64,000 bases of DNA from Noviherbaspirillum sp. UKPF54 (GTDB lineage Bacteria > Pseudomonadota > Gammaproteobacteria > Burkholderiales > Burkholderiaceae_D). The stretch is from positions 2,170,001 through 2,234,000 of the forward strand of contig NZ_CP040128.1 of assembly GCF_007874125.1 (NCBI RefSeq). Reading direction: 5' to 3'. The translations under genes and the position numbers were made by a program. The notes beneath the pieces were generated by a model that had not been told where the DNA came from, searched no databases, and was given only the letters and a program-made list of their open reading frames with translations. Positions 45,139 through 56,150 of this stretch are shown here, piece after piece (the first letter of the stretch is position 1; each line of letters starts with the position of its first letter).

Positions 45139-46011
45139 TCAGGCCAGCACTTCGGCCGGCTGGTTCTGTAACAACGCGAGCAGACGGGCGATTTCCTCGC
45201 GCATCTTGCGGCGGTCGACGATCATGTCGACGGCGCCTTTCTGCACCAGGAATTCCGCGCGCTGGAACCCTTCCGGCAGTTTCTCGCGGACCGTGTTCTC
45301 GATTACGCGCGGGCCGGCAAAGCCGATCAGCGCCTTCGGCTCCGCGATCACGACATCGCCCATGAAAGCGAAGGAAGCGGAAACGCCGCCCATGGTCGGG
45401 TCGGTCAGCACCGAGATGAACGGCAGCTTTTTCTCGGACAGCTTGGTCAGCATCGCGGTGGTTTTCGCCATCTGCATCAGCGACAGCAAGCCCTCCTGCA
45501 TGCGCGCGCCGCCGGTGGCCGTGACACAAATGAACGGCACTTTCTGCTCCAGTGCGGCCTGCGCGCCGCGCACGAAGCGCTCACCCACCACCGAGCCCAT
45601 CGAACCGCCGATGAATTCATATTCGAAGCAGGCCACCACGACCGGCAGCGTCATGATCGCGCCGCCCATGACCACCATCGCATCGGTTTCGCCGGTGCCT
45701 TCCAGCGCATCCTTCAGACGATCCGGATATTTCTTGCTGTCCTTGAATTTCAGCGAGTCGACCGGCAGCACTTCCTGGCCGATCTCGTAGCGCCCGCCGG
45801 CGTCCAGCAGCGCGTCCAGGCGCTCGCGCGCACGGATACGCATGTGATGATCGCATTTCGGGCAGACATGGAGATTGGACTCCAGGTCGGTACGGTACAG
45901 CACTGCCTCGCAGGACGGGCATTTGACCCAGAGTCCTTCCGGCACGGATTTGCGCTGCGCCGACTCGGAACGCTGGATGCGCGGGGGAAGCAGTTTTTCA
46001 AGCCAGCTCAT
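45139..46011 (-). CDS. accD: Acetyl-CoA carboxylase carboxyltransferase subunit beta
   Basis: 290 residues. Zn ribbon with Cys31, Cys34, Cys50 and Cys53 ([25 protein letters not shown]). The crotonase-like carboxyltransferase domain has [44 protein letters not shown] and [17 protein letters not shown]. With AccA it transfers carboxyl from biotin to acetyl-CoA to start fatty acid synthesis. Confidence 0.97.
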   Translation of the reverse strand: MSWLEKLLPPRIQRSESAQRKSVPEGLWVKCPSCEAVLYRTDLESNLHVCPKCDHHMRIRARERLDALLDAGGRYEIGQEVLPVDSLKFKDSKKYPDRLKDALEGTGETDAMVVMGGAIMTLPVVVACFEYEFIGGSMGSVVGERFVRGAQAALEQKVPFICVTATGGARMQEGLLSLMQMAKTTAMLTKLSEKKLPFISVLTDPTMGGVSASFAFMGDVVIAEPKALIGFAGPRVIENTVREKLPEGFQRAEFLVQKGAVDMIVDRRKMREEIARLLALLQNQPAEVLA

Positions 46012-46107
46012 CGTGACCTCTTCTCACTTTTTTGGTTGCCGCATTGTACAGCTCGCCTTGCCGTACGCCAATAACACCTTGCGACGGCGCAGCTTCATAT
46101 TAATCAA

Positions 46108-46905
46108 TTATTCGTCCAGCGCCTTGCGGATTCCGGAAATGAACACCCGTACCGCTTCCGCCGCTTGTTCGCGCGGCGTATTTTCCAACTCCTGAATGAT
46201 GCGACTGCCGATCACTACCGCGTCGGACAACGATCCGATCGCCTTGGCCGTTGCCGCATCGCGAATGCCGAAGCCGACGCCGACCGGCACGCGTACATGT
46301 TTCTTAATTGCAGGGACTTTCTGCGCCACGGCATCCAAGTCCAGATGCCCCGAACCGGTCACTCCTTTCAGGGACACGTAATAGACATAGCCGCTGGCGA
46401 TTTTCCCGACCTGCTCGATGCGCTCGTCGGTCGAGGTTGGAGCCAAGAGAAAAATCGGGTCCAATCCGTTTTCCTTCATGCGCGCGGCGAATTCTTCACA
46501 CTCTTCCGGCGGATAGTCCACCACGAGCACGCCGTCGACACCCGCCTGTTTGGCGGCGTCGATGAAGGCATCCGCGCCCATGTGCTCGATCGGATTGGCG
46601 TACCCCATCAGCACCACCGGCGTAGTCTGGTTCGTGCCGCGGAATTCGCGCACGAACTGGAGCACGTGGCGCATGCCGACGCCGTTGGCCAGGGCCCTTT
46701 CCGATGCGCGCTGGATGACCGGACCGTCCGCCATCGGGTCCGAGAATGGCACGCCGAGCTCGATGATGTCAGCACCGCCGGCAACCAGCGCATGCATCAA
46801 CGGCACGGTCAGCTCGGGAGCGGGGTCACCGGCGGTAATGAACGGGATCAGGCCTTTTTTGTTTTTCTCTGCCAGGGCAGACAAGGTGGATTGAATTCTG
46901 GACAT
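46108..46905 (-). CDS. trpA: Tryptophan synthase alpha chain
   Basis: 265 residues. Starts [28 protein letters not shown]. Catalytic Glu and Asp lie in [25 protein letters not shown]; the phosphate-binding region is [16 protein letters not shown]. Splits indole-3-glycerol phosphate to indole, passed to TrpB. 94 bases after trpB. Confidence 0.97.
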   Translation of the reverse strand: MSRIQSTLSALAEKNKKGLIPFITAGDPAPELTVPLMHALVAGGADIIELGVPFSDPMADGPVIQRASERALANGVGMRHVLQFVREFRGTNQTTPVVLMGYANPIEHMGADAFIDAAKQAGVDGVLVVDYPPEECEEFAARMKENGLDPIFLLAPTSTDERIEQVGKIASGYVYYVSLKGVTGSGHLDLDAVAQKVPAIKKHVRVPVGVGFGIRDAATAKAIGSLSDAVVIGSRIIQELENTPREQAAEAVRVFISGIRKALDE

Positions 46906-46999
46906 GGGCGGTTTGCCTTGGATTCGCTTTCGTTGCGCCGCTCCGGCCTGCGCCGGAACGACACCTGCTTTTAAACGTGGTGGATGTGGCCGACGGGAC

Positions 47000-48268
47000 C
47001 TAGAACTTTTTCTTCATACGTTCGGCGACGGTGTGCATATCCTTGTCGCCGCGGCCGGACAGATTCGCCAGGACGATCCTGTCTTTCGGCAGAGTCGCCG
47101 CGAACTTGGCGGCATAGGCCAGCGCGTGACTGGATTCCAAGGCCGGGATGATGCCCTCGATGCGGCAGCAATTGTGGAATGCCTCGATCGCTTCATCGTC
47201 CGTGATCGACACGTATTGCGCCCGACCGGAATCCTTGAGGTAGGCATGCTCCGGACCGACGCCCGGGTAATCGAGGCCAGCCGACACCGAATGCGTTTCG
47301 ATGATCTGTCCGTCCTCGTTCTGCAGCAGGTAGGTGCGGTTGCCGTGCAAGACACCCGGCGAGCCGGCGATCAGCGAAGCGGAATGCCTGCCGGTTTCCA
47401 GCCCCTCACCTGCAGCCTCGACGCCGACCAGCTGCACATCCTTGTAATCGATATAAGGATAGAAGATACCCATCGCATTCGAGCCGCCGCCGATGCAGGC
47501 CACCACGTAATCCGGCTGGCGCCCGGCCATTTCCGGCATCTGCACCAGACACTCCTTGCCGATCACCGACTGGAAATCGCGCACCATCATCGGATACGGG
47601 TGCGGGCCGGCCACCGTGCCGATGATGTAGAAAGTGTTTTCGACATTGGTGACCCAGTCGCGCATCGCTTCGTTCAACGCGTCCTTCAGGGTCTTGGAAC
47701 CGGACTCGACCGGCACGACCTTGGCGCCCAACAGCTCCATGCGGTACACGTTCTGCACCTGGCGTTTGACGTCTTCGGCGCCCATGTAGACCACGCATTC
47801 CAGGCCGAAGCGCGCGCAGATGGTGGCAGTCGCCACGCCATGCTGGCCGGCGCCGGTTTCGGCGATCACGCGTGGCTTGCCCATGCGCTTGGCGAGCAAG
47901 GCCTGGCCGATCACGTTGTTGATCTTATGCGCACCGGTATGGTTGAGGTCTTCGCGCTTGAAGTAGATTTGCGCGCCACCCATCATTTCCGACCAGCGCC
48001 TGGCGTGATAGATCGGGCTGGGGCGGCCGACGAAATGCTTCAGCTCGTTGTCGAATTCAGCCAGGAACTCCGGATCGTTGCGAAAGTGCGCATACCCCTC
48101 CTTCAGCTGTGTCAAAGCGTGGGTCAGGGTTTCGGAAACGAAGCTGCCGCCGTAAGGGCCGAAATGCCCTCTTGAATCCGGCAGGTTGTAGCGTGCGGCC
48201 TGCTGAATCGCCGTGTGCTGCACGGATTGGCGCTCGGCGTAGTGTTCGAGCGGGTTCAATTCTTTCAT
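47000..48268 (-). CDS. trpB: Tryptophan synthase beta chain
   Basis: 422 residues, with a slightly long N-terminus before [25 protein letters not shown] lysine in [23 protein letters not shown], phosphate loop [16 protein letters not shown], and [16 protein letters not shown]. Condenses indole with serine. Twelve bases after trpF. Confidence 0.98.
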   Translation of the reverse strand: MKELNPLEHYAERQSVQHTAIQQAARYNLPDSRGHFGPYGGSFVSETLTHALTQLKEGYAHFRNDPEFLAEFDNELKHFVGRPSPIYHARRWSEMMGGAQIYFKREDLNHTGAHKINNVIGQALLAKRMGKPRVIAETGAGQHGVATATICARFGLECVVYMGAEDVKRQVQNVYRMELLGAKVVPVESGSKTLKDALNEAMRDWVTNVENTFYIIGTVAGPHPYPMMVRDFQSVIGKECLVQMPEMAGRQPDYVVACIGGGSNAMGIFYPYIDYKDVQLVGVEAAGEGLETGRHSASLIAGSPGVLHGNRTYLLQNEDGQIIETHSVSAGLDYPGVGPEHAYLKDSGRAQYVSITDDEAIEAFHNCCRIEGIIPALESSHALAYAAKFAATLPKDRIVLANLSGRGDKDMHTVAERMKKKF

Positions 48269-48280
48269 GGTCGTTCTCTT

Positions 48281-48952
48281 CTATTCATCCAGTGATGCAT
48301 CCGCCTGGCGTACCGCGCGGATGAAGGCTGTGATCCTTGCCGGATCCTTGACACCCTTGGCCTGTTCGACGCCGCTGCTGACGTCGACCGCGTAAGGGCG
48401 CACGCGACGCATGGCGTCAGTGACGTTTTGCACGCTCAAGCCACCACTCAAAACGACCCGAGGCGCGAGCTCTTTTGGAATGAGGGACCAATCGAAAACC
48501 TTTCCACCGCCGCCATAACCATCCACGAAAGCATCAAGCAGCAAACCGCTAAACAAGGTGCTGGCGGCACGATAACTTTGCTCGTATTTTAGCAAATCGG
48601 CGCCCGACATATCGGCAGATACTCGAAGCGCGCGGGTAAACGGCCGATTCACGAGCTTGGCTATTTCACAACATTGTTCAACCGTTTCATCGCCGTGAAA
48701 CTGCAACTGGGAGACCGGAGCTCGCGCAACGATTTGCTGCACGTCCTCCGGTCTGGCATTCACGAACAAGCCGACAGCCGCGACATAGGGCGGAACAGAC
48801 GCGATCAATTCGGCTGCCACCTCCGGCGTCACGTAGCGCGGGCTTTTTTCATAAAACACCAGGCCGATCGCATCGGCTCCGGACGTGACCGCCGTTTGCA
48901 CGTCTTCAACACGGCTCAAGCCGCAAATCTTGATTCGGGTACGGGAATTCAT
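48281..48952 (-). CDS. trpF: Phosphoribosylanthranilate isomerase
   Basis: 223 residues from ATG 48952. TIM-barrel signature RIKICGLSRVEDV with the catalytic Cys, GADAIGLVFYEKSPRYV, QLQFHGDET, and AVDVSSGVEQAKGVKDPARI at the end with the catalytic Asp. Gene order trpF-trpB-trpA is the betaproteobacterial one; the earlier trp genes are not in this window. Confidence 0.96.
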   Translation of the reverse strand: MNSRTRIKICGLSRVEDVQTAVTSGADAIGLVFYEKSPRYVTPEVAAELIASVPPYVAAVGLFVNARPEDVQQIVARAPVSQLQFHGDETVEQCCEIAKLVNRPFTRALRVSADMSGADLLKYEQSYRAASTLFSGLLLDAFVDGYGGGGKVFDWSLIPKELAPRVVLSGGLSVQNVTDAMRRVRPYAVDVSSGVEQAKGVKDPARITAFIRAVRQADASLDE

Positions 48953-48982
48953 CAAGGTAGCTCAAATTGAATTTGCAGCAAC

Positions 48983-49804
48983 TCAGGCATGCGCCGGGAG
49001 CGTGGCGGGAGCCCACGGCAACGGGTTGACGGCATCGTGCGGCAGCGCCCATTTTGCATCGTAATCGATCCGCGCCAGATACAAGCCGTCCGGCATGAAG
49101 GTCGGGGCCGCACGGCTGCGGTCGCGGCATTCGAGTATCTCTTTCATCCACGAAGGAGGCTGATTGCCGTTGCCGATCACGATCAGCGAACCGACGATAT
49201 TGCGCACCATGTGATGCAAAAATGCGTTGGCGCACAATGTGACGACAAGAATATCGCCCTGACGTTCAATGCGGATATCGTGCATGGTCTTGACCGGCGA
49301 CTTAGCCTGGCATTCGGCCGCGCGGAATGACGAAAAATCATGCATGCCCAGCAAGTGCCGCGCCGCTTCCCGCATCGGTTCGACCTGCAACGGCCGGAAC
49401 ACCCATCCGGCCTTGCCCGCCAGCAGGGGTGAGCGCACCGGATGGTTGTAGATCACGTAATGGTAGGTACGCGCGACCGCGGAAAAACGTGCGTGGAAAT
49501 CGTCCGGCGCCGTCGACGGCACTTCGCAGGACCAGCGCACCGCGATGGAAGGCGGCAGGAATGCGTTGACCCCGCGCACCCAGGAAAACAGTTCGCGATC
49601 GAGCCCGGTATCGAAATGCACCACCTGCTCCAGCGCATGCACGCCGGCATCGGTGCGCCCGGCGCAGGTCGTGACGATGTCGGTCAGGGTGAACTTCCTG
49701 AGCGCGTCTTGCAGCGTGTCCTGCACGGTTCCTCCGCCCGGCTGGGTCTGCCAGCCGCGCCATGGCGTTCCGTCGTACTGGACGCCGAGCACAATACGTT
49801 TCAA
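48983..49804 (-). CDS. truA: tRNA pseudouridine(38-40) synthase
   Basis: 273 residues. Starts [27 protein letters not shown]; the catalytic Asp is in [37 protein letters not shown] follows near the end. Converts U38-U40 of the anticodon arm to pseudouridine. Confidence 0.97.
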   Translation of the reverse strand: MKRIVLGVQYDGTPWRGWQTQPGGGTVQDTLQDALRKFTLTDIVTTCAGRTDAGVHALEQVVHFDTGLDRELFSWVRGVNAFLPPSIAVRWSCEVPSTAPDDFHARFSAVARTYHYVIYNHPVRSPLLAGKAGWVFRPLQVEPMREAARHLLGMHDFSSFRAAECQAKSPVKTMHDIRIERQGDILVVTLCANAFLHHMVRNIVGSLIVIGNGNQPPSWMKEILECRDRSRAAPTFMPDGLYLARIDYDAKWALPHDAVNPLPWAPATLPAHA

Positions 49805-49834
49805 GTCGGCTCCGCTATGAATTCGTCAAAAACA

Positions 49835-49867
49835 AAACGGGCGCCCGCATCGCGTCGCGCCCGTTGA
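49835..49867 (-). terminator. fimV terminator
   Basis: ACGGGCGC (49839-49846) pairs with GCGCCCGT (49859-49866); the minus strand continues TTTGTTTTTG. Between fimV and truA. Confidence 0.8.
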
Positions 49868-49883
49868 TGGTTGGCTGCCAGGA

Positions 49884-52751
49884 TTATGCGAGTTCCAGCA
49901 ACAGCGACTTCGCCTTTTCGCTTTGCTCCGGCGAGCCGCCTTTCATGACCTCGTCCAGCAGTTCGCGCGCGCCTTCCTTGTCGCCAATCTCGCGGTAAGC
50001 CATCGCCAGATCCAGCTTGGTCGCCATCTCGGCGTCAACCGATGTCGTGTTCAGATCCAGCGACGGCAGTTCGTCGAGCGACTCCAATGAAGGCTCGGGC
50101 ACCGCATTCGATGCGCCCGGGTTCAGGTCAAGGTTAATCCCAGACAAATCGAAGTCCAGCGGCTCGGATTCCGCGGAAGACGCCGGTTCCGCCTTCGCTT
50201 CCTCAGCAGTTGGGACCTCAGGAACTTCCGGCAATTCCGGAATGCTGAAATCCGCCGGTGCAAGCTCTTCCGCAGGCAACTCCAGCGGCGCATCCTTGGC
50301 AGAAGTTTCCTCCTGCGACTGGAATTCGAGATCGGCGATCGACGGGATCGGGTCCAGCTGCAGGTCGGCCAGAGGTTCCGGCTCGGATTGCCCCGCCGCT
50401 GCTTCCACCGGCTTGGCCGGCTCATCAAGGAAGTCGAAATCGATCGATGCCAAGTCAGCCGGCGGTTCAGCCGGTGCCGGATGCGGAATCGTGTTCGGGA
50501 CTTTCGCCAGGTCCATGCCGTCCAGATCAAAGTCAAGGTCGTTCGACTCCGCCTTAGTCGCCGGCTGCTCCGGTAGCGGCGTCTCCTGCGGCAATTCAAG
50601 CGGCGCGTCCGTTTCCAGCGCGCTGTTGTTGAAGTAGGACGTGTCCGTTTCGAGCGAGCTGATATCCTCCGCCGGCACGTCTGGCTGGGTGCTCGCCAGC
50701 AGCGTGGCTAAGCCCTGATCTTTCAGCGGCTGTGTTGGGGCGATCATGCCAACGGCCGGCGCCGGGGCAGCTTCCGTCGCCTCCTTGCCGCCAGCGTACA
50801 GCGGATTGTTCGGGTCGATCGCAGCGCCCATGGATGCGGCTTGCGCCCACTCGTCGCCTTCGCCCTTGGTCAGGCCGTACAGCTCGGTCGCCAGCACCTC
50901 GAATGCGCGCAAATCCTTGCGGTTCGAGTAAATTTCCAGCAGCTTGACGCGCACCGAATGACGCTCCGGCTGCGTGCGCAGCGCCTCCTTCAGGATCTCT
51001 TCGGCCTGCGCATCGCGGCCGTAAGCGATATACACGTCGGCCTCGGCCACCGGGTCGACTTCGTTGGTATCGAGCTGCCTGGCCGACGGCGCAAAGCTGG
51101 AATTGAAGACGCTGTTGTTGGTATCGACGCTCTGGCCACCGGTCGAGCCGAACAGCGAATTGGCCTTCAGGCTCGAATCGGTGATGATGCTGTCCTCGAA
51201 CTGCTTGCTCTTCCTGCGGCGCGCGCTGTAAATGCCGAGGCCGCCCAGGGCCACGAGCAATGCGCCCAGACCCGGCAGCACCAGCGGATTATCGAGCAGC
51301 CCATCGAAGAAGCTCGGTTCCGGCGCCGGCGGAGGCGGCGGAACAACGGGCTTCGGCTTTTTCGCCACGGGCGCGCTGCTTGCAGCGGGCGCAGAGGCCG
51401 CAGGTACGGATGCGGCCGGGGTCGATGCTTCGGGAGCCGATGCGGCAGGTGCAGGCGCTGCCGGCGTCTCCGCCTTGGGTTGCTCCTGTTTGCCGAGGTT
51501 CGGCGTCGCAGCCGTCGGAGCGGATGCGGCCGGCGCGGCAGGCTTAGCTTCGCCCTTTGCCGCCTCGGCCTGCTTCTGCTGCTCCGCCAGGCTCTTGTTC
51601 TTGACCTCCAGGACTTTCTGCAGGTCGGTTACATTCTTCTCGAGCTCCTTGATACGGGCGCTGGCTTCGGCGGCAGCCTTTTCCTTGGCAATCTTGTCTT
51701 CAGCCGAGGCGGCACCGGCTGCCTTGTCAGCGCCTGGAGCCGCTGCCGAATTCGACAGCTTCAATTTGTCCTTCGACTCGCTGGCGGGCGTCGGTTTTTC
51801 TTCGACCTTGGCGGTAATCTTGCCGCTGGCGCTTTGCCGGGTTTCCCCGGATTTCTGCGGCGCCGCGGTGGCGACCTGCCCCGCCAGCTTGCTGCGGTAG
51901 TTATGGAAATCCGCCGATTGCGCCACCACGATGCCGTGTGCTTCGGACTTGCCGATGCCCTGCGCCTCGCCGGCACTCGGCACGGTCAGGATTTGCCCGG
52001 CCTTGAGGCGATTCATGTTATTGCCGACGAAAGCATCGGGGTTGGCCTGATATAGCGCGACCAGCATCTGGTCGAGCGACAAGCCGCCGGTCTTGTACTG
52101 ACTCGCGATCTTTGCCAGCGTATCCCCGTTCTTGACCTGGTATTCGGACAAGCCCGCTTCCCTGCTCTCCCGCGGCGCCGGCTTGGCCGCCTTGACTACC
52201 GGCTGCTTGGGCGTCGCCGGTTTTTCGGCGGCCGCGACCGGCGCAGGCTCGACGGCCGGTTGCGGCGCATTGGCGCGAGCCTGTTCGGCGCGCGGCGCAG
52301 GCGCCACCTGTGCCGCCTGCGCGGTGCGCATGTCGGGCGGGTCGAGAAGGAAGGTGTACTCGCGCACCAGGCGTCCATTCGGACCGCCCAGTTCCAGCAA
52401 CATGTCGACGAACGGCTCGTTCAAAGGCTGGGTCGACGTGACATAGATGAATTGACGCCCGCCACGCTGATCCACGGAAAAGCGCAATGACGACAAGGCG
52501 GAATTAAAGTCCACCCCGGCCTGCCGGAAAGCTTCCGGAGATGCCAGTTTGGCGACCAGCGCCCCGGCCTCTTCCTTGGCCACCGAGCTGAGCTCAATTT
52601 CGGCGCGCAAAGGCTGACCAAGCGACGACAAGACCGTCAGCTTGCCCAGGCCAGCGGCATACGCATTGGAGAACAGCAGTGCCGAAGCAACTGCGGCGCT
52701 GATGGTCTTCAAATTGAGCGTACCGAACTTCTGGCGTGTGGTTGAATGCAT
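49884..52751 (-). CDS. fimV: FimV/HubP-like polar peptidoglycan-binding protein
   Basis: 955 residues from ATG 52751; ATGs at 52763 and 52772 are possible and no Shine-Dalgarno decides. In order: signal peptide (ISAAVASALLFSNAYAAGLG), FimV N-terminal domain (LTVLSSLGQPLRAEIELSSV), LysM domain (YQVKNGDTLAKIASQYKTGGLSLDQMLVAL), coiled coil (KIKELEKNVTDLQKVLE-type), Ala/Pro-rich stretch, membrane helix (LVLPGLGALLVALGGLGIYSARRRK), TPR-like DVYIAYGRDAQAEEILKEAL, long acidic region and the FimV C-terminal motif (LAMAYREIGDKEGARELLDEVMKGG). Organises polar proteins, including type IV pilus machinery. Confidence 0.94.
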   Translation of the reverse strand: MHSTTRQKFGTLNLKTISAAVASALLFSNAYAAGLGKLTVLSSLGQPLRAEIELSSVAKEEAGALVAKLASPEAFRQAGVDFNSALSSLRFSVDQRGGRQFIYVTSTQPLNEPFVDMLLELGGPNGRLVREYTFLLDPPDMRTAQAAQVAPAPRAEQARANAPQPAVEPAPVAAAEKPATPKQPVVKAAKPAPRESREAGLSEYQVKNGDTLAKIASQYKTGGLSLDQMLVALYQANPDAFVGNNMNRLKAGQILTVPSAGEAQGIGKSEAHGIVVAQSADFHNYRSKLAGQVATAAPQKSGETRQSASGKITAKVEEKPTPASESKDKLKLSNSAAAPGADKAAGAASAEDKIAKEKAAAEASARIKELEKNVTDLQKVLEVKNKSLAEQQKQAEAAKGEAKPAAPAASAPTAATPNLGKQEQPKAETPAAPAPAASAPEASTPAASVPAASAPAASSAPVAKKPKPVVPPPPPAPEPSFFDGLLDNPLVLPGLGALLVALGGLGIYSARRRKSKQFEDSIITDSSLKANSLFGSTGGQSVDTNNSVFNSSFAPSARQLDTNEVDPVAEADVYIAYGRDAQAEEILKEALRTQPERHSVRVKLLEIYSNRKDLRAFEVLATELYGLTKGEGDEWAQAASMGAAIDPNNPLYAGGKEATEAAPAPAVGMIAPTQPLKDQGLATLLASTQPDVPAEDISSLETDTSYFNNSALETDAPLELPQETPLPEQPATKAESNDLDFDLDGMDLAKVPNTIPHPAPAEPPADLASIDFDFLDEPAKPVEAAAGQSEPEPLADLQLDPIPSIADLEFQSQEETSAKDAPLELPAEELAPADFSIPELPEVPEVPTAEEAKAEPASSAESEPLDFDLSGINLDLNPGASNAVPEPSLESLDELPSLDLNTTSVDAEMATKLDLAMAYREIGDKEGARELLDEVMKGGSPEQSEKAKSLLLELA

Positions 52752-52967
52752 GTTTGATGGCATAGGAGGCATTCCGTTTGCGTATCTGGTGGAGGCACAA
52801 TTACCGCGCCAATTTATCATTCTTTCGGGGAACTTTCACCATATCATCATGGACTTAGGCGTGCAAGTGTAACCAACTTGCTAAGTTGCGCATGGCGCGG
52901 TGCCTTGTTAGACATAGGACTGGACGGGAAAATCACACAAAGTCAATGTTGCGCGCTGACAACGAAA

Positions 52968-53019
52968 CTGGGGCCTGCCGGCAGTCGGTTCTATCGAACC
53001 GACTGCCGGCAGGCCCCAG
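52968..53019 (-). terminator. Perfect 24-base inverted repeat after asd
   Basis: Arms 52968-52991 and 52996-53019 are exact complements with a TATC loop (CTGGGGCCTGCC... to ...GGCAGGCCCCAG). It follows the asd stop by 25 bases on the minus strand, then TTTCGTTG. Likely the asd terminator, but far longer and more perfect than usual. Confidence 0.7.
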
Positions 53020-53043
53020 CGCTTTGCTTTTACCAGCTTCCGA

Positions 53044-54180
53044 TCAGGCGTCGAGCACGATGCGCAACATGCGGCGCAACGGTTCGGCCGCGCCCCACAG
53101 CAACTGGTCGCCGACCGTGAATGCCGACAGATACTCGCCGCCCATCTGCATCTTGCGCAGACGGCCGACCGGGATCGTCAGGCTGCCGGTGACAGCGGCC
53201 GGCGTCAGGTCCTTCATCGACGCTTCGCGCGTGTTCGGCACGACTTTCGCCCACTGGTTTGTGGCGGCGATGATGCCTTCGATCTCGTCGAGCGGCACAT
53301 CCTTCTTCAGCTTGATGGTGAGCGCCTGAGAATGGCAGCGCATCGCGCCGATGCGCACGCACAGGCCGTCGACCGGAACGGCCGACTTCGCCGCCGGGCC
53401 GAACGCCTCGCCGCGGCCAAGGATCTTGTTGGTTTCTGCGCCAGCTTTCCACTCTTCGCGCGACACGCCGTTGCCGAGATCCTTGTCAATCCACGGAATC
53501 AGGTTGCCGCCGAGCGGCACGCCGAAGTTCTTGGTTTCGTCGGCAGTCAGCGCATGCTGCTTGGCCAGCACCTTGCGGTCGATTTCCAGGATCGCGGATG
53601 CCGGATCGTCCAGCAGCGCCTTGACCTCGGCGTTGATCGAGCCAAACTGGGTCAGCAGTTCGCGCATGTGCTGCGCGCCGCCGCCGGAAGCCGCCTGGTA
53701 GGTCATCGAAGTCATCCACTCGACCAGGTCGTGCTGGAACAGGCCGCCCAGGCCCATCAGCATGCACGACACGGTGCAGTTGCCGCCGACATAATTCTTC
53801 ACGCCGCGCGAGAGCGCATCCTTGATCACGTTCAGGTTGACCGGGTCGAGCACGATGATGGCGTCATCCTTCATGCGCAGCGTGGAGGCCGCGTCGATCC
53901 AGTAACCGTTCCACCCGGCCGCGCGCAACTGCGGGAAAATCTCGGTGGTGTAGTCGCCGCCCTGGCAGGTAATGATGATGTCGCACTTCTTGAGCTCATC
54001 AATATTGTTGGCGTCTTTCAGCGCGGTTTCGTTTTTCGCCATTGCCGGCGCCTTGCCGCCTGCGTTGGACGTCGAAAAAAACACCGGCTCGATATGAGCG
54101 AAATCGCCCTCTTCCTGCATGCGCTGCATCAGGACCGAGCCCACCATACCGCGCCAACCCACCAGACCGACTAACTTCAC
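53044..54180 (-). CDS. asd: Aspartate-semialdehyde dehydrogenase
   Basis: 378 residues from GTG 54180, chosen for GAGGGAG six bases upstream and because the product then starts [21 protein letters not shown], the family N-terminus. Active-site Cys in [17 protein letters not shown] (about 133-138), NADP site at the start, and [21 protein letters not shown]. Reduces aspartyl phosphate to the semialdehyde for lysine, threonine, methionine and peptidoglycan precursors. Confidence 0.97.
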   Translation of the reverse strand: MKLVGLVGWRGMVGSVLMQRMQEEGDFAHIEPVFFSTSNAGGKAPAMAKNETALKDANNIDELKKCDIIITCQGGDYTTEIFPQLRAAGWNGYWIDAASTLRMKDDAIIVLDPVNLNVIKDALSRGVKNYVGGNCTVSCMLMGLGGLFQHDLVEWMTSMTYQAASGGGAQHMRELLTQFGSINAEVKALLDDPASAILEIDRKVLAKQHALTADETKNFGVPLGGNLIPWIDKDLGNGVSREEWKAGAETNKILGRGEAFGPAAKSAVPVDGLCVRIGAMRCHSQALTIKLKKDVPLDEIEGIIAATNQWAKVVPNTREASMKDLTPAAVTGSLTIPVGRLRKMQMGGEYLSAFTVGDQLLWGAAEPLRRMLRIVLDA

Positions 54181-54214
54181 GATTTTCTCCCTCAGTACAT
54201 TCAAAAAACTCTGC

Positions 54215-55288
54215 TCATTGCGCGAGCGCCTTCACCACGGCGTCGCCCATTTCCTTCGTCCCGACCTTGGTCGTGCCTTCCTCATAGATGTCCGGCGTGC
54301 GCAAGCCCTGCGCCAGCACCTTCTTGACCGCGTTCTCGACGCGATCGGCCTGCTCCGCCTTGTTCAGCGAGAAGCGCAGCATCATTGCGGCCGACAGGAT
54401 GGTTGCCAGCGGATTGGCGACGCCCTTGCCGGCGATGTCGGGTGCGGAACCGTGCGACGGCTCGTACAAGCCCTTGTTGTTCGCGTCCAGCGAAGCCGAC
54501 GGCAGCATGCCGATCGAGCCGGTCAGCATCGCGGCGGCGTCGGACAGGATGTCGCCGAACATGTTGCCGGTGACGATGACGTCGAACTTCTTCGGCGCGC
54601 GCACCAGCTGCATCGCCGCGTTGTCGACATACATGTGATCGAGCGCGACGTCCGGATAATCCTTGTGCACGTCGGTCACGATGTCTTTCCAGAACTGGAA
54701 GGTTTCCAGCACGTTGGCCTTGTCGACGCTGGTCAGGCGCTTGCTGCGCTTGCGCGCTGCCTGGAACGCGACATGCGCGATGCGGCGGATTTCGGATTCG
54801 GCGTAACGCATCGTATCGAAGCCTTCGCGCTCGCCTTTGAACGGGCCGTCCGGGCATTCGCGCACGCCGCGCGGCTGGCCGAAGTAGATGTCGCCGGTCA
54901 GTTCGCGGATGATCAGGATGTCGAGGCCGGACACGACTTCCGGTTTGAGCGTCGATGCGCCGGCCAGTTCCGGATACAGGATGGCCGGACGCAGATTGGC
55001 GAACAGGTTCAGGTTCTTGCGCAGGCCGAGAATCGCCTGCTCCGGACGCAAAGCGCGCTCCAGCTTGTCGTATTTCCAATCGCCGACCGCGCCGAACAGC
55101 ACCGCGTCGGCATCCTTGGCGAGCTTCAGGGTGCCATCCGGCAGCGGATGGCCGTGCGCCTCAAAGCCGGCGCCGCCGACCGGCGCGCTTTCCATTTCAA
55201 ACTTTTCGTCGAGCGCGTTCAGCACGCGTGTCGCCTGCTCGATGATTTCGGGACCGATGCCGTCGCCCGGCAGAATTGCGATTTTCAT
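54215..55288 (-). CDS. leuB: 3-isopropylmalate dehydrogenase
   Basis: 357 residues. Starts [16 protein letters not shown]. Substrate arginines in [34 protein letters not shown], the metal/NAD signature [26 protein letters not shown], and [20 protein letters not shown]. Third leucine-pathway enzyme; in the order leuC-entericidin-leuD-leuB. Confidence 0.98.
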   Translation of the reverse strand: MKIAILPGDGIGPEIIEQATRVLNALDEKFEMESAPVGGAGFEAHGHPLPDGTLKLAKDADAVLFGAVGDWKYDKLERALRPEQAILGLRKNLNLFANLRPAILYPELAGASTLKPEVVSGLDILIIRELTGDIYFGQPRGVRECPDGPFKGEREGFDTMRYAESEIRRIAHVAFQAARKRSKRLTSVDKANVLETFQFWKDIVTDVHKDYPDVALDHMYVDNAAMQLVRAPKKFDVIVTGNMFGDILSDAAAMLTGSIGMLPSASLDANNKGLYEPSHGSAPDIAGKGVANPLATILSAAMMLRFSLNKAEQADRVENAVKKVLAQGLRTPDIYEEGTTKVGTKEMGDAVVKALAQ

Positions 55289-55308
55289 TTACTCTTCTTC
55301 GTTGTCTG

Positions 55309-55956
55309 TTAAATCGTATTGCCCAGCCAGGGCTGTGCGGCGAGATGACGCTCTTCGAAGGCGCGGATCTTGTCCGCATGGCGCAGCGTCAGGCCGATGT
55401 CGTCCAGGCCATTCAGCAGGCAGTATTTGCGGAATGCATCCACGTCGAACGGATACGCGGCGCTGCCCTTGGGCGTGCTCACCACCTGTTTTTCCAGGTC
55501 GATCACCAGACGGTAGCCGGGAAAGGCCTTGACTTCGTTGAACAACTGGTCAACCTGCGCCTCGGACAGCACGATCGGCAGCACGCCGTTCTTGAAGCAG
55601 TTGTTGAAGAAGATATCGGCGAAGCTCGGCGCGATGATGGCGCGGAATCCGTACTGCTGCAAAGCCCACGGCGCGTGTTCGCGCGACGAGCCGCACCCGA
55701 AATTCTTGCGGGTCAACAGGATCGACGCTCCCTGGTAACGCGGCTGGTTCAGCACGAAATCCGGATTCACCGGGCGCTTGGAATTGTCCATCCCCGGCTC
55801 GCCGTGATCGAGGTAACGCCATTCGTCGAACAGGTTCGGGCCGAAGCCGGTGCGCTGAATCGATTTCAGAAACTGCTTGGGAATGATGGCGTCGGTGTCG
55901 ACGTTGGCGCGATCGAGCGGCGCAACCAATCCTTCGTGTACGATAAATTTATCCAT
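55309..55956 (-). CDS. leuD: 3-isopropylmalate dehydratase small subunit
   Basis: 215 residues from ATG 55956 ([30 protein letters not shown]), the usual start. [44 protein letters not shown] is the swivel-domain signature. Pairs with LeuC. Confidence 0.97.
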   Translation of the reverse strand: MDKFIVHEGLVAPLDRANVDTDAIIPKQFLKSIQRTGFGPNLFDEWRYLDHGEPGMDNSKRPVNPDFVLNQPRYQGASILLTRKNFGCGSSREHAPWALQQYGFRAIIAPSFADIFFNNCFKNGVLPIVLSEAQVDQLFNEVKAFPGYRLVIDLEKQVVSTPKGSAAYPFDVDAFRKYCLLNGLDDIGLTLRHADKIRAFEERHLAAQPWLGNTI

Positions 55957-56002
55957 GGTCTTGATCTCACTGGAGCCCGCCGCTGCGGCAGGCACCTTGT
56001 CC

Positions 56003-56125
56003 TTATTTTCTCGCCGCGTTCTCGACGACTTCGCCGGCGCGCTTCACATCCTTGCCGATGCCTTCCACCGTGTTGCATCCCAACAGAATGAGCGAGGAAA
56101 ACAGCAGAACGAACAGATTTTTCAT
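56003..56125 (-). CDS. Entericidin A/B-family small lipoprotein
   Basis: A 40-residue ORF. Hydrophobic leader [17 protein letters not shown] with the lipobox cysteine at 17, then [21 protein letters not shown], the entericidin signature. GGAGG lies ten bases upstream of the ATG. It sits between leuC and leuD on the same strand, within the operon. Entericidins are small membrane lipoproteins, in E. coli an antidote/toxin pair; single copies like this have no settled role. Confidence 0.88.
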   Translation of the reverse strand: MKNLFVLLFSSLILLGCNTVEGIGKDVKRAGEVVENAARK

Positions 56126-56150
56126 TTTTTCTTTGCCTCCCTAAATCCCG

